Source of the DNA: CAZUXE01 sp964624585
Lineage (GTDB): Bacteria; Hydrothermota; Tepidihabitantia; B3-TA06
DNA length: 64,000 nucleotides
Reading direction: 5' to 3'
NCBI GenBank assembly: GCA_964624585.1
Contig: CAZUXE010000004.1
Location: 1 to 64,000 of the forward strand
Below, in pieces: positions 16,210 through 24,640 of this stretch. The notes under the pieces were generated by a model. That model did not search any database, had not been told where the DNA came from, and saw nothing but the letters and a program-made list of their open reading frames with translations. Each line of letters opens with the position of its first letter. Position 1 is the stretch's first letter. The position numbers and the translations under genes are program-made.

Positions 16210-16962
16210 ATGTCTTCTAAAGTTGCATCTGATTTATCTAGAGCTTTTTCTAAGTCGCTCCACATTATAGATATGGCTAAGGTGGCTCAGACCGGTCAGA
16301 CTAGCTTCACTTTAACTCCAGTAACCGACCCAATACCGGACTTTAACGTTCAAAACCTTGCAACCCCTAATGTTAATGTTAATGACCCAGTTAAATTGCC
16401 TACCGTAAAGCCGCTTAAGATTAATAAAGATACTACGGATGCCTTCTCAAAAAGAATTAGAGAAAACCAGCAAAATAGTCAGTCTAACACAGTGAAATTG
16501 ACTGGAACAAAAAAAACAGGATCTTCGCTATTAAACAAGCTAGCTGAAACCGTAAAAAATCCCTATGCTCCATTGAGCGCAAAACCATTAAATTATGGCA
16601 GTAAGGCAGGCAGGCCTACAAACGCTTATGTCGCTGACTCTTTATTGCGCAACCAAGGGTTTTTCTCAAGACAAGCCGGGAATATAGGTAGAGGCGCTGC
16701 TGCTGCAGGTGCCGCTGCTCTTGGAGCCGCTTTGCTGTTCGGGAAAAAGAAAGTAGATACTTTCTACGGCCCACAGAAGGTGAAACGTGGTTTATTGGCT
16801 AGGATTTTAGGTGGTGCTGCTCTTGTAGGTGGAGGACTTGCTGCAGCTAGCGCCCTTAGTAGAGGTTCTAGGTTCGAAACTCAGCGGCATAACATGCTGA
16901 ATAGCGGAGGCGCCAGGGCGAATATTGTGCAAAAGCAAATAAATCCAATGCCAGCTAAGTAG
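16210..16962 (+). CDS. Gly/Ala-rich membrane-active virion protein candidate
   Basis: 250 residues, TAGGAG ribosome binding site, 2 bases after the previous gene. It starts SSKVAS with a second motif AKVAQ near residue 24. The middle is Pro/Asn/Thr-rich and disordered. Two Gly/Ala-rich hydrophobic helices (about 157-178 and 196-217) flank the basic linker KKKVDTFYGPQKVKRG. The same plan (disordered, then Gly/Ala helices, basic residues) is seen in the preceding gene. No known family. Confidence 0.6.
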   Translation: MSSKVASDLSRAFSKSLHIIDMAKVAQTGQTSFTLTPVTDPIPDFNVQNLATPNVNVNDPVKLPTVKPLKINKDTTDAFSKRIRENQQNSQSNTVKLTGTKKTGSSLLNKLAETVKNPYAPLSAKPLNYGSKAGRPTNAYVADSLLRNQGFFSRQAGNIGRGAAAAGAAALGAALLFGKKKVDTFYGPQKVKRGLLARILGGAALVGGGLAAASALSRGSRFETQRHNMLNSGGARANIVQKQINPMPAK

Positions 16963-16977
16963 TTTAACGGAGGAATA

Positions 16978-19900
16978 ATGGACGAACTTAATCTGCAACG
17001 TGGAATGGTTGTTGTTGCGCCCACGTTAGAACAGTTACGTAACAATATCAACAACCTGAACGTAGCTCGACACGCCATCCCTTTCGTGAAAAGTTTTGGT
17101 GTTATTGTAGGAGAAGAGCGACAGGACACTGGTGAAATCCTGTCTGACGAGCTTAAAGTTGTGGAAGGCTCTGGGAATATTGTTATCAAACCCGGATATG
17201 CCATCGTTAAAGGTGTCGTCCATTTTTACTTCCCAACCAATACACCAGCGGTAGATACTGAGTATGAGTCTACCAAATGCATCCCTGTCATTGAAAATGT
17301 TACGGTTAGTTTCCCGTCACAAGATGTAGAATACAACTTAATTCTAAAGCCAAAGAAAAATTACACTGAGCCACATGCAAAGACATGCAATAACTGTTAC
17401 AATGGCGAAGACAAACTACGCTACGCTGACAGTTACGAGACAGAGATGAGGTTGGCTACTGGTGCCGCCCCTGATATTGGTCTTGGTGAGGTCTGGTTAG
17501 CTACGGCAAAGCTCTCCAGTGGCTCTGGTGTGATTACGGTTGTAGATAAACGACAAGAGAACATTTTCCGCTGGAAAGACACCCTCATCCCGAGATATAG
17601 ACCAGATGTTCCAATTCAAGCAGTAATTTACAAGATTGAAAGCAATTTTATCAAGACCTTACACCCCAATGCAACACCGGAAGAAAAAGCTAAATTGGGA
17701 GATGATTGTTATATTCAGTTGCAAATTGGATACGAAGGGCAAGGTACGCGAGATGGCTCTAATACGAAGAAGCTTAATATAACAACGACCATTGATCCTG
17801 CGTATGGCATAGATATGTGGTACAATCATAAGCTTTACATTAAGCAAGGAAGCAATTGGGTTCCATTTACTATAGCTGGCAACGATGCTTCATCTGTTAC
17901 ATGCACTGAAGATTTGCCTGTTGGTGGCCCTCATGATATTATCATTTCCCCAGGCGCTGAAATTTACGAATACCTGATTATCCCCAAAGACTCTACTGGG
18001 TCTCGAGAGTATAACAAGGCTGTTAGTTTCAGGCAAATAAAAAATGGAGACGACAATGTACCTACTCCAATACTTTACCTTGCGAAACCTTTTGAACCTA
18101 ATGTTAAGCACGACATTTTCGTCAGAGGAATATCTAGGGATGGATACCTAGGCCCATTTTCAGCAGATTACGCGGGAACACCCTCTCACCCATCTATCGA
18201 TGTGGCTACCCCGACTCTTGAAGTTGCAGCTGAAGTGGCAATGACTGAGGATAAGGCATATCCAGCAGCTCCAAAGTTGATTAACTCTATTGCTTCATTT
18301 GAGTTGTCCCTGGCAGGAGGCTATTCATCAGACGAAGAAGGTTTAGCCCCAAAGACTTGTTATATACAATGGGAATGGGGAGAGAAACTTGATGCAACGC
18401 GAAATTCGGGAAACGCCAAGCGGGTCGATTGTGTAAACGTTGGGCAATCTTGGATCGCGAACTGTTGGGTTGGGCAATATCTCTCATATCACGACATTGC
18501 CGCTGGCGTATGGAAGAAAACTAAGGTAACAGCTAACGATGCGACAAGCTCAGGCACTGCAAGTATCTATGTAGAGGAAGATATCCCGGTAGGTACTGTG
18601 GACTACGTCGTAGGGCCAGGGGCTTGGGGATATAAGTTAGTGCAATGGCTCGAAGATGAATCGAACAAGGTAATCGAAGAATCACAGCAAGAAATCTTTA
18701 TCACGAAAGACAGTAGAGACAATACAGACAGCCCTACTCCTCCCAGAACTTTTGTTCAGGGGTTGCTGCCTGGTAAAACGTATAAAGCTAAGGTCAAATC
18801 CCTATCTCCCGCCGGAGAGTACGAGACTGATTTTTCCGTTGCCAGGACGCAAATCACTCCAAGTATCGCTATCGCTGCGCCTCCTCAGCCAAAAATTATA
18901 GGCGTTGAAGAGAAATGTAGCCGAGATTTTTTGTCGACAGGTATGGTTAGGGAATATACCTATCAAGGTGAAGGGGCTGCCACTAAGCCAGTCTTTGCAA
19001 CTGGACAAACCAATCTTATGTCGCACGCAGGAAGCATTGCCCAGGGAGTGTCTCATGCAATCTGGTGGGGAGACAAGGGGCAAGGAGATAAGGACGCCAC
19101 CAATCCGTACAAGCTGAATGTCACTTCAAGCAAATGGGGCGGATGGACGGATGACTGGTGGATTGGGCAAAAACTAGTTATCGGACTTAATGTATTTGAT
19201 GTTATCGACAGCGGTTCTAACTGGGTGGAAGTAAACCATTCAGGGAATGAGCTGCCAGCTGGAACAGGTCACCACTATGTTCTGGGGCCAAATGCAGAAG
19301 CTTATGAGCTAGAAGAAGAAGTGCTGGATGCTTCTGATGATATTTTACCAGAATTGCATTCCGGTATTGCTCTATTTCGTAAATTCTCGCCGGTACCGCC
19401 TTATAAAACACTTCACTCGCGAGTGCCGCACGTGAAATACAAGTATAAAGTGCGCAGTGTTCATGCTAACGGGGTAACTAAGAGTGATTATAGTGCTTGG
19501 TACGAACAAGTTGCTGGTGTTTCAATAGCCAGAGTTGAGTGGGATAGCTCTCAAGCCTTAACGCTGGAAATGCAGGAACCTGGTTCCGCCCAAGTATCGA
19601 TTCCTGAGCCAAGCTCAAATTCAAATATTGTTGATTCATACGAGCTAATCTACGAGGACGATGGTGTAACAGAAGGGGAAACATCGACTCCAGACTTCTC
19701 AAAAGATTCTAGACAAGTTATTGCTCCAGCAGCTAAACGAAGAATGATAGTCCCAACCAAGCCTTCAAGATTTGTTAAGGTGAAAGTTGCGGCCATAGAC
19801 TGCTTAGGGCGGAGATCATTCTCTCATTTGACTTCAGAACGAGCGTCCCTTGGAGCGATGGCCTTAAAGGCTCAAAAGGTTTGGGGACCCATTCAATTTG

Positions 19901-20229
19901 ACCTGACTGGCACCACTGAAGCAGATAGGTTTATAGCTCTCGTAGGTTGCATCCGTCAGATTTATACAGTAATTGCTGTTGATGTAACTTTGACGAAAAT
20001 GACTGGAGATACACAAGCAGGAATCCGTGTGTTCCCAGATGGTAGACCTGGCTTCGCTGAATATTTAGATTTTGTCGACACTGATATTGGAAAGAACAAG
20101 GTGTTTGAGATAGATCTAACGATGTCTGAGCTGTTAACCTTAAGGATAGATGGTTACGACACATCTCATACGCCAGACCTGGCTGGATTTTTGAGTATTA
20201 CTTATATTGAACCTGAAATACAAAAGTAA
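16978..20229 (+). CDS. Large modular tail/baseplate fibre protein with repeated beta modules and FnIII-like domains
   Basis: 1083 residues, GGAGG ribosome binding site. The N-terminal 200 residues (TLEQLRNNINNLNVARHAI, a beta-rich domain with a CNNC pair, then GLGEVWLATAKLSSGSGVITVVDKR) resemble attachment parts of phage structural proteins. Three copies of a small beta module follow at about residues 277-330, 496-554 and 727-781; each has the pattern WxxxKLxIxxGxxW, then EDLPxGxxxxIxxPGAxxYELxE. Each is followed by a fibronectin-III-like segment (for example LLPGKTYKAKVKSLSPAGE, KYKYKVRSVHANGVTKSDYS). The C terminus (about 955-1083) is a further beta domain. A structural fibre or baseplate-periphery role with sugar or protein binding is likely. 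Confidence 0.65.
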   Translation: MDELNLQRGMVVVAPTLEQLRNNINNLNVARHAIPFVKSFGVIVGEERQDTGEILSDELKVVEGSGNIVIKPGYAIVKGVVHFYFPTNTPAVDTEYESTKCIPVIENVTVSFPSQDVEYNLILKPKKNYTEPHAKTCNNCYNGEDKLRYADSYETEMRLATGAAPDIGLGEVWLATAKLSSGSGVITVVDKRQENIFRWKDTLIPRYRPDVPIQAVIYKIESNFIKTLHPNATPEEKAKLGDDCYIQLQIGYEGQGTRDGSNTKKLNITTTIDPAYGIDMWYNHKLYIKQGSNWVPFTIAGNDASSVTCTEDLPVGGPHDIIISPGAEIYEYLIIPKDSTGSREYNKAVSFRQIKNGDDNVPTPILYLAKPFEPNVKHDIFVRGISRDGYLGPFSADYAGTPSHPSIDVATPTLEVAAEVAMTEDKAYPAAPKLINSIASFELSLAGGYSSDEEGLAPKTCYIQWEWGEKLDATRNSGNAKRVDCVNVGQSWIANCWVGQYLSYHDIAAGVWKKTKVTANDATSSGTASIYVEEDIPVGTVDYVVGPGAWGYKLVQWLEDESNKVIEESQQEIFITKDSRDNTDSPTPPRTFVQGLLPGKTYKAKVKSLSPAGEYETDFSVARTQITPSIAIAAPPQPKIIGVEEKCSRDFLSTGMVREYTYQGEGAATKPVFATGQTNLMSHAGSIAQGVSHAIWWGDKGQGDKDATNPYKLNVTSSKWGGWTDDWWIGQKLVIGLNVFDVIDSGSNWVEVNHSGNELPAGTGHHYVLGPNAEAYELEEEVLDASDDILPELHSGIALFRKFSPVPPYKTLHSRVPHVKYKYKVRSVHANGVTKSDYSAWYEQVAGVSIARVEWDSSQALTLEMQEPGSAQVSIPEPSSNSNIVDSYELIYEDDGVTEGETSTPDFSKDSRQVIAPAAKRRMIVPTKPSRFVKVKVAAIDCLGRRSFSHLTSERASLGAMALKAQKVWGPIQFDLTGTTEADRFIALVGCIRQIYTVIAVDVTLTKMTGDTQAGIRVFPDGRPGFAEYLDFVDTDIGKNKVFEIDLTMSELLTLRIDGYDTSHTPDLAGFLSITYIEPEIQK

Positions 20230-20235
20230 TGTTAA

Positions 20236-20254
20236 GGCCACCAAGTAGCCTTTT
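20236..20254 (+). repeat. Intergenic hairpin related to the dispersed palindrome
   Basis: AAGGC and GCCTT pair around CACCAAGTA, with one internal mismatch, followed by TT (AAGGCCACCAAGTAGCC then TTTT). It sits between the stop at 20229 and the ribosome binding site at 20261 and may act as a weak terminator. Confidence 0.5.
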
Positions 20255-20271
20255 GCATTTAGGAGGCAAAA

Positions 20272-20679
20272 GTGATTTTAATCCCTAGAGTGACGGAAGC
20301 TTCTCTATTGTTTGACAACGCTGGCGTAAATGGTGTTGGCGGTGAAGCATTGAGCAGCGTTGTTCATGTAGGAGATCTTACGGTTATGGGGTTTTACTTT
20401 AAGCAAAGCGGCGCCGCCCCTGAAATAGAACTGTATGTTCGTCCTTATGGAAATCTTAAAGACCGAGGCGAAGTGCCTTTAGCGTCTGACAGTGATTGGG
20501 GGGCATGGGAACTTATTGAAACCTATTCAGGAGTCAAAACTGTTTGGCAACATTCGCCTGTAGGCATTAGTTATGGAACTTTTCTTCAATTCAAAGCCGT
20601 TGGAATAACGGGTAACGGATCAGATACTGCTGTTACATTACGTTTCCTCGGCCAGCGAATTGGTTACTATATGTACTAG
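20272..20679 (+). CDS. Small fibre-associated beta protein, first of a tandem pair
   Basis: 135 residues from GTG 20272 (AGGAGG, 5-base spacer). It is paralogous to the next protein: both share VNGV near the start, FYFKQSGxxPEIxLYVRxYG, a DSxWxxW turn, and FLxFKxVGITGNGSDxxV near the end. The pattern is an all-beta sandwich. Neighbours are fibre genes, so it is probably a fibre or adhesin accessory. No named family. Confidence 0.6.
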   Translation: MILIPRVTEASLLFDNAGVNGVGGEALSSVVHVGDLTVMGFYFKQSGAAPEIELYVRPYGNLKDRGEVPLASDSDWGAWELIETYSGVKTVWQHSPVGISYGTFLQFKAVGITGNGSDTAVTLRFLGQRIGYYMY

Positions 20680-20688
20680 GAGATAAAA

Positions 20689-21084
20689 ATGTATCCACAT
20701 AAAACAAGTCAATTTGAGATCGCTGATAACATTTCAGTGAATGGCGTGACCAACGTTTTGGCTTCAAGTTTCGCAATAGACAGGGCGAGACAGATGTCTT
20801 TGTTCTACAAATTAACGGGGAGCTCGCCTAACATTACGATCCAAGTTAGAGCTTACGCAGGTCTTGCTGAAAATTTCGGACAAATACCTGACAATGCAGA
20901 TAGCAAATGGACGGACTGGGTAGACGTTGTGACGTCGACTGAAAAAGACAAATGGAAGGTCGTTACCATTGATAGTAGTATTATTCCATTTTCAGCTTTT
21001 TTAGGGTTTAGAATTGTTGGCGTAACAGGCAATAGCAGTGACGCTGAAGTATCAGCTTTGGTGCTAGCTCAACTCTTAAGATGA
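20689..21084 (+). CDS. Small fibre-associated beta protein, second of a tandem pair
   Basis: 131 residues, AGGAGA ribosome binding site. Aligns by eye along its whole length with the preceding protein (FYKLTGSSPNITIQVRAYAGL, DSKWTDWVDVV, FLGFRIVGVTGNSSDAEV), evidence of tandem duplication and divergence. Probably the same fold and a related role. Confidence 0.6.
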   Translation: MYPHKTSQFEIADNISVNGVTNVLASSFAIDRARQMSLFYKLTGSSPNITIQVRAYAGLAENFGQIPDNADSKWTDWVDVVTSTEKDKWKVVTIDSSIIPFSAFLGFRIVGVTGNSSDAEVSALVLAQLLR

Positions 21085-21094
21085 GCGAATAGCC

Positions 21095-22753
21095 ATGAAA
21101 CGCATTGTTTTACTCTTAGCGCTTCCCTATATTGCGTTTGCACAATATTCTTCATGGGCTCGTGACGCAACATTTAGAAGGTTGAGAATTTATGAGGGTA
21201 TACGCCCTGTCTCTGGGAAACTTGTGTATATAGGCACCCCAATGAGACCTTTTTCTAGGGTCTGCGTTGACTCTGTCTTTGCTACATACTTAAAGGCTGG
21301 AAAACAATCAATAGATACTGTATCAGCAGGAATTCTAAAGGTAGATACATCTATACTGTTTAATAATTTGAGTGCGTCGTTGCCAGATACGTCAGACGGA
21401 ACTATGCTTTATCACCAAAGCGATTTAATATTTTGGAAAGGAACTAACCGTATAGTTTTGACCGATGCTAGTTTTTTTGGCAGCGAGATTAACTGGAGCG
21501 AACTAGCTCAGAACGTCCAAGACTCCATACAAGATTCCATTGCTTGGCCACGACTTACCCAAGCCGTAAAGGATTCTATACTGCGGTTCGGTTCCATCAT
21601 TAACTGGGGAGAACTTGCTGGCTCTGTCCAAGACTCCATACAAGATTCCATCCCCTGGTCGCAAATTACTGCTGCTGCAAAGAACATGACAGATTCAACA
21701 ATTCAAGGTCTGCCAGTCGTAGAAACAGCCCCGTCGGACAACTATATCTTAAAATATGATCAGGCATCAAGCAAGTTGCAGTGGGAGCCGGACGCTGCAG
21801 GTGCAGGCTCATCTTTAATAGCCAGTAGGGGTATTAGTCAAGACTCTTTGACCAAAGACACTATTTGTGTAATTTTAGATATATCTGACGGCTCACTTGA
21901 CGACGACAATGACAGTCTAAAGGTTAAACAAGGTGGTATTGCGGCAGCCCATCTGTCTGCTGCTGTGCAAACCGATATAGATGAAGTAACATGGGGAGAG
22001 TTAGTCTCAGCTACGCAAGATTCAGTTGTAAAGTTTAGAGGAATTCAAGGGAAGGGGATTTCTGTCGACGCCGAAGACAGTATCCACCTGAACATAGATC
22101 AGTCATATGGTACGCTTGATTTATATGATGACAGTCTCTCTGTTAAATTAGATGGCGTTGATGATAGATTTATAGACTGGGGTACAGGTTCTGATCAAGT
22201 TAACTCTGACGATATTCCTGAAGGAAGCAGCAATGCGTGGATGTCCAAAGCTTCCGTCGATCTTACTCTTTGCCCAGAGTATCCAGGTGCGTGCTTATAC
22301 GCTACCGACACCACCAAAGATTCATGTGATCTTATAGCAACCAACACTGGTTCATCATCAAGTAAACGTAGAAACTATTATCAACTATGGTCAGAAAACT
22401 CCACCTTACAGCAATACGGCATAACAATTCGATTCCAACTACCGACAGAGTTCTCTTCGTGGGATTCCGATTCAGCGATAACGATTTGGTTTATGACTGA
22501 ATACGATTCTGCGGACAGCAATAAAGTTAACGTGGCAGTTTACGAAGAAAGCGGTTCTTCTGCTGACGCGACATCTACAGGAAATCATTCTAATAATGCT
22601 TGGAGTACAATCGTGATTGATGACTCTGCTCTTGGCGACTTAAATGCCGCCGAAGAGTACGGAGTGATTTTATTGACGCTATACAGTGTTAACGGAAGTA
22701 AAACTAATAATTTTGCCAGAGTTGGTGATATTAGACTGAGGTATAATAGATGA
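21095..22753 (+). CDS. Tail fibre-like protein with an N-terminal signal-peptide-like sequence
   Basis: 552 residues. The first 17 residues (MKRIVLLLALPYIAFAQ) look like a Sec signal peptide with an AFA-type cleavage site, which is unusual for a phage fibre. A Thr/Ser/Asp-rich beta region follows, with a duplicated segment INWxELAxxVQDSIQDSIxW (encoded by two copies of a 26-bp identical block 111 bp apart). The DSL / DIS repeats typical of trimeric fibres come next (about 255-365), and a C-terminal beta domain (about 385-552) may be the receptor-binding part. The start at ATG 21095 has only a weak ribosome binding site. It overlaps the next gene by 4 bases. Confidence 0.6.
   Translation: MKRIVLLLALPYIAFAQYSSWARDATFRRLRIYEGIRPVSGKLVYIGTPMRPFSRVCVDSVFATYLKAGKQSIDTVSAGILKVDTSILFNNLSASLPDTSDGTMLYHQSDLIFWKGTNRIVLTDASFFGSEINWSELAQNVQDSIQDSIAWPRLTQAVKDSILRFGSIINWGELAGSVQDSIQDSIPWSQITAAAKNMTDSTIQGLPVVETAPSDNYILKYDQASSKLQWEPDAAGAGSSLIASRGISQDSLTKDTICVILDISDGSLDDDNDSLKVKQGGIAAAHLSAAVQTDIDEVTWGELVSATQDSVVKFRGIQGKGISVDAEDSIHLNIDQSYGTLDLYDDSLSVKLDGVDDRFIDWGTGSDQVNSDDIPEGSSNAWMSKASVDLTLCPEYPGACLYATDTTKDSCDLIATNTGSSSSKRRNYYQLWSENSTLQQYGITIRFQLPTEFSSWDSDSAITIWFMTEYDSADSNKVNVAVYEESGSSADATSTGNHSNNAWSTIVIDDSALGDLNAAEEYGVILLTLYSVNGSKTNNFARVGDIRLRYNR
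21515..21651 (+). repeat. Duplicated 26-bp block within the fibre gene
   Basis: An identical 26-bp block beginning GTCCAAGACTCC occurs at 21515-21540 and 21626-21651, 111 bp (37 codons) apart, inside a longer diverged duplication that starts AACTGG. It codes for VQDSIQDSI in both copies. This is consistent with internal duplication of a fibre repeat. Confidence 0.85.
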
Positions 22754-23439
22754 GCTTTTTAATCGGCTTATTATTCTTAATACAAGATGTGGATACACTT
22801 TATTCATACTCGGGCGATGGTTGCGTGTGTTATCAAGGATTAACGTGGTCATCGTGCCGAGATGCAAGTAGCGGAACGGCTGAAAATGGACGAGATACTC
22901 TGATGGCAGCTACCTCTTACGATGGTTTTACCACTCCTGCGACTTACGGGATAGCTCGTGCAGGAATAAGCTTTCCACCGTTGGGAATAGGGTCTGATAT
23001 TACAATAGATTCCGTTTTAGTACAAATAACAGTAAAAACCTCCAGTAACTCTCCTTATGCGTTTTTAACAGACGGTTATGCGGCTGATAGCAGCTCTATC
23101 GCTGACGGTGATTATCCTGGGCTACTGTCTACAACCCTCCGTAGCAATGATAGTATCACAGGCACCGGAGCTGGCAAATTTTGGCTTGACTCAACAGCTA
23201 TAAGCGGCTTGTCGCGTTCTGGTGGGTGCAATAAATTCTCAATTTTGGAACGCAATGATCTGCGGGATTTCACTCCTTCAGATCAGCGACAAATAGTATT
23301 TTACTCTAGAGAAAGCTCTACTCAAACAAATCGGCCAATATTGGTCATCTACACGTCGACAAATGATTTCCCGTTAGATGGTAGGCTTCGTGGCGGTAAG
23401 TGGCTAACAAAAGGTAAGGTAGTAATAAAGACCCCATGA
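22750..23439 (+). CDS. Fibre-associated or secreted beta protein
   Basis: 229 residues, ATG overlapping the previous stop (ATGA). The first 11 residues are hydrophobic (SFLIGLLFLI) but without a clear positive N region, so it is a weak signal-peptide candidate. Then comes a Cys-containing stretch (GCVCYQGLTWSSC) and a long Ser/Thr/Asp-rich beta domain that resembles jelly-roll appendage domains (ITIDSVLVQITVKT ... RQIVFYSRESSTQTNRPILVIYT). Probably works with the fibre upstream. No named family. Confidence 0.5.
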   Translation: MSFLIGLLFLIQDVDTLYSYSGDGCVCYQGLTWSSCRDASSGTAENGRDTLMAATSYDGFTTPATYGIARAGISFPPLGIGSDITIDSVLVQITVKTSSNSPYAFLTDGYAADSSSIADGDYPGLLSTTLRSNDSITGTGAGKFWLDSTAISGLSRSGGCNKFSILERNDLRDFTPSDQRQIVFYSRESSTQTNRPILVIYTSTNDFPLDGRLRGGKWLTKGKVVIKTP

Positions 23440-23446
23440 GGGTTTT
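23431..23446 (+). terminator. Weak hairpin terminator after the fibre genes
   Basis: ACCC and GGGT pair around CATGA, followed by TTT. It overlaps the stop codon of the fibre-associated gene. The stem is only four base pairs, so activity is doubtful. Confidence 0.3.
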
Positions 23447-23492
23447 GTATGTATGTGGTTAAAAGGGTTTCGACAATAAATTGGAGACAAGT

Positions 23493-24041
23493 ATGACTAA
23501 AAAAAATAAAAAAATAGGTGGTGAGGAGAACAAATACAAAGATCGTTCGCGCCGCGTTTTTTCTAAAGCTAGTGTTGCAGCGATAGAATCAATGCCGATT
23601 CCAGTAGTGGTTATTAGCAAAAGCTTCGAGCTGATGTACGCCAACAAACAGGCTTTGGCTTTGTATAAAGATAAGATAAGAAAGATAGGTAATCCTGTTG
23701 GGCAAAAGTGTTACAGTTTTTTCTATGGTGAAAAAGCTCCGTGCTTAGGTGAGTGTCCAGTGCTTGCGTTACTAACTCTCCATAGGGATGAGCCGTACGA
23801 ACATATTACAAAGCCAATTGAAATAAATGGGCATATTTCACTTGGAGTTGTTTCTTCTATTCTAAAAGGAGAGGATGGCGAGGAATATATTATCGAGGTT
23901 AATTTGCCGGTTACACGCGATGGGTGGAGAAAACTTGTAAGTTTGATTAAAGTAGATGTTGGAATACAACATTTTAACGAAATAATGGACAAGGTTAAAA
24001 AACTAAGAACTGAGAATCAATTATCGCAATGTTCTGACTAG
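23493..24041 (+). CDS. PAS-domain protein
   Basis: About 182 residues from ATG 23493, chosen because GGAGA lies 7 bases before it; TTG 23481 is less likely. Residues 30-150 fit a PAS fold: AAIESMPIPVVVISKSFELMYANKQALALY, then GQKCYSFFYG...PCLGECPV, the cysteine-bearing form seen in many bacterial sensor PAS domains, then strands LGVVSSILKG and EYIIEVNLPV. No kinase, cyclase or DNA-binding domain is attached, so the output must be through a partner. The next gene encodes a coiled-coil membrane protein and is a candidate. PAS domains bind small ligands or cofactors; which one is unknown. Confidence 0.75.
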   Translation: MTKKNKKIGGEENKYKDRSRRVFSKASVAAIESMPIPVVVISKSFELMYANKQALALYKDKIRKIGNPVGQKCYSFFYGEKAPCLGECPVLALLTLHRDEPYEHITKPIEINGHISLGVVSSILKGEDGEEYIIEVNLPVTRDGWRKLVSLIKVDVGIQHFNEIMDKVKKLRTENQLSQCSD

Positions 24042-24068
24042 CTATAATATAATAAAAAGGAGTGCAAT

Positions 24069-24590
24069 ATGAGCAACCAGCGGGGGGATCAGCCTGCAGG
24101 CGTAGACTTAGGAGAAAAGCTTATGGAGCTAATTGTTTCGATAGCTAAAGCAAATACTGATACGACAACTGAGCAGGTACGCTTAACCGAGGTACAAAAG
24201 ACGATTTTGCATGGTATCGAACGAGCTAACGCAAAACTATACAACGGGATGGTATCCGAAATAGTTGCCAAGGTTATCGAAAAGGTTAAAATGCTATTCG
24301 AACAATCCCGTTCGCAGTCTCAAGCTAACGCTGATCTTAATGCGAAAGATACAAGTGGGATTTTATCGCTGGCTATAGAAACAAAAAACTTGCTAACCAA
24401 TAATCGTTGTGGATTAGCAGCCATAGAAACCAAAGTTGAAAGCCTGAAAGAACGAAATTCGCTGCTTAAAAAAATTCGTAATCAAAATATAGTTATTTTC
24501 ATCTTATTGGCTGGCTTAATTGCACAAATGCTAGGGCTGATTGGTTTAAGTGTTAAAATGCTAATTGATTTTGTTTCCGCGCTTGGGTAA
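24069..24590 (+). CDS. Coiled-coil protein with C-terminal membrane anchor
   Basis: 173 residues, strong ribosome binding site (AAGGAG). Residues 10-130 are helical with heptad-like spacing (sensor-like coiled coil), and residues 142-167 form one hydrophobic segment close to the C terminus, so the bulk would face the cytoplasm as a tail-anchored protein. A TATAAT sequence lies at 24043-24048 but its -35 is poor. It follows the PAS gene with a 27-bp gap. It could be a phage protein that localises a complex to membrane, or a spanin/lysis-control element. No known family. Confidence 0.6.
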   Translation: MSNQRGDQPAGVDLGEKLMELIVSIAKANTDTTTEQVRLTEVQKTILHGIERANAKLYNGMVSEIVAKVIEKVKMLFEQSRSQSQANADLNAKDTSGILSLAIETKNLLTNNRCGLAAIETKVESLKERNSLLKKIRNQNIVIFILLAGLIAQMLGLIGLSVKMLIDFVSALG

Positions 24591-24604
24591 TGAAAGGCCT
24601 TGAC

Positions 24605-24640
24605 ATGAGCGCTCAAGTACATATACTAACTTATGGATAA
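24605..24640 (+). CDS. Eleven-codon leader peptide overlapping the next start
   Basis: ATG 24605 with a good ribosome binding site (AAAGG, 7-base spacer) opens an 11-residue peptide (MSAQVHILTYG) ending at TAA 24638-24640. The start of the next gene (ATG 24633) lies inside it and has no ribosome binding site of its own, so the mini-ORF probably delivers ribosomes by re-initiation. This is a short reading frame and may be accidental. Confidence 0.4.
   Translation: MSAQVHILTYG

Noticed and set aside
24021..24068. Sigma70 promoter upstream of the gene at 24069
   Set aside because: TATAAT is present (24043-24048), but no -35 box better than three matches is at 15-18 bp. Chance in AT-rich sequence is likely.
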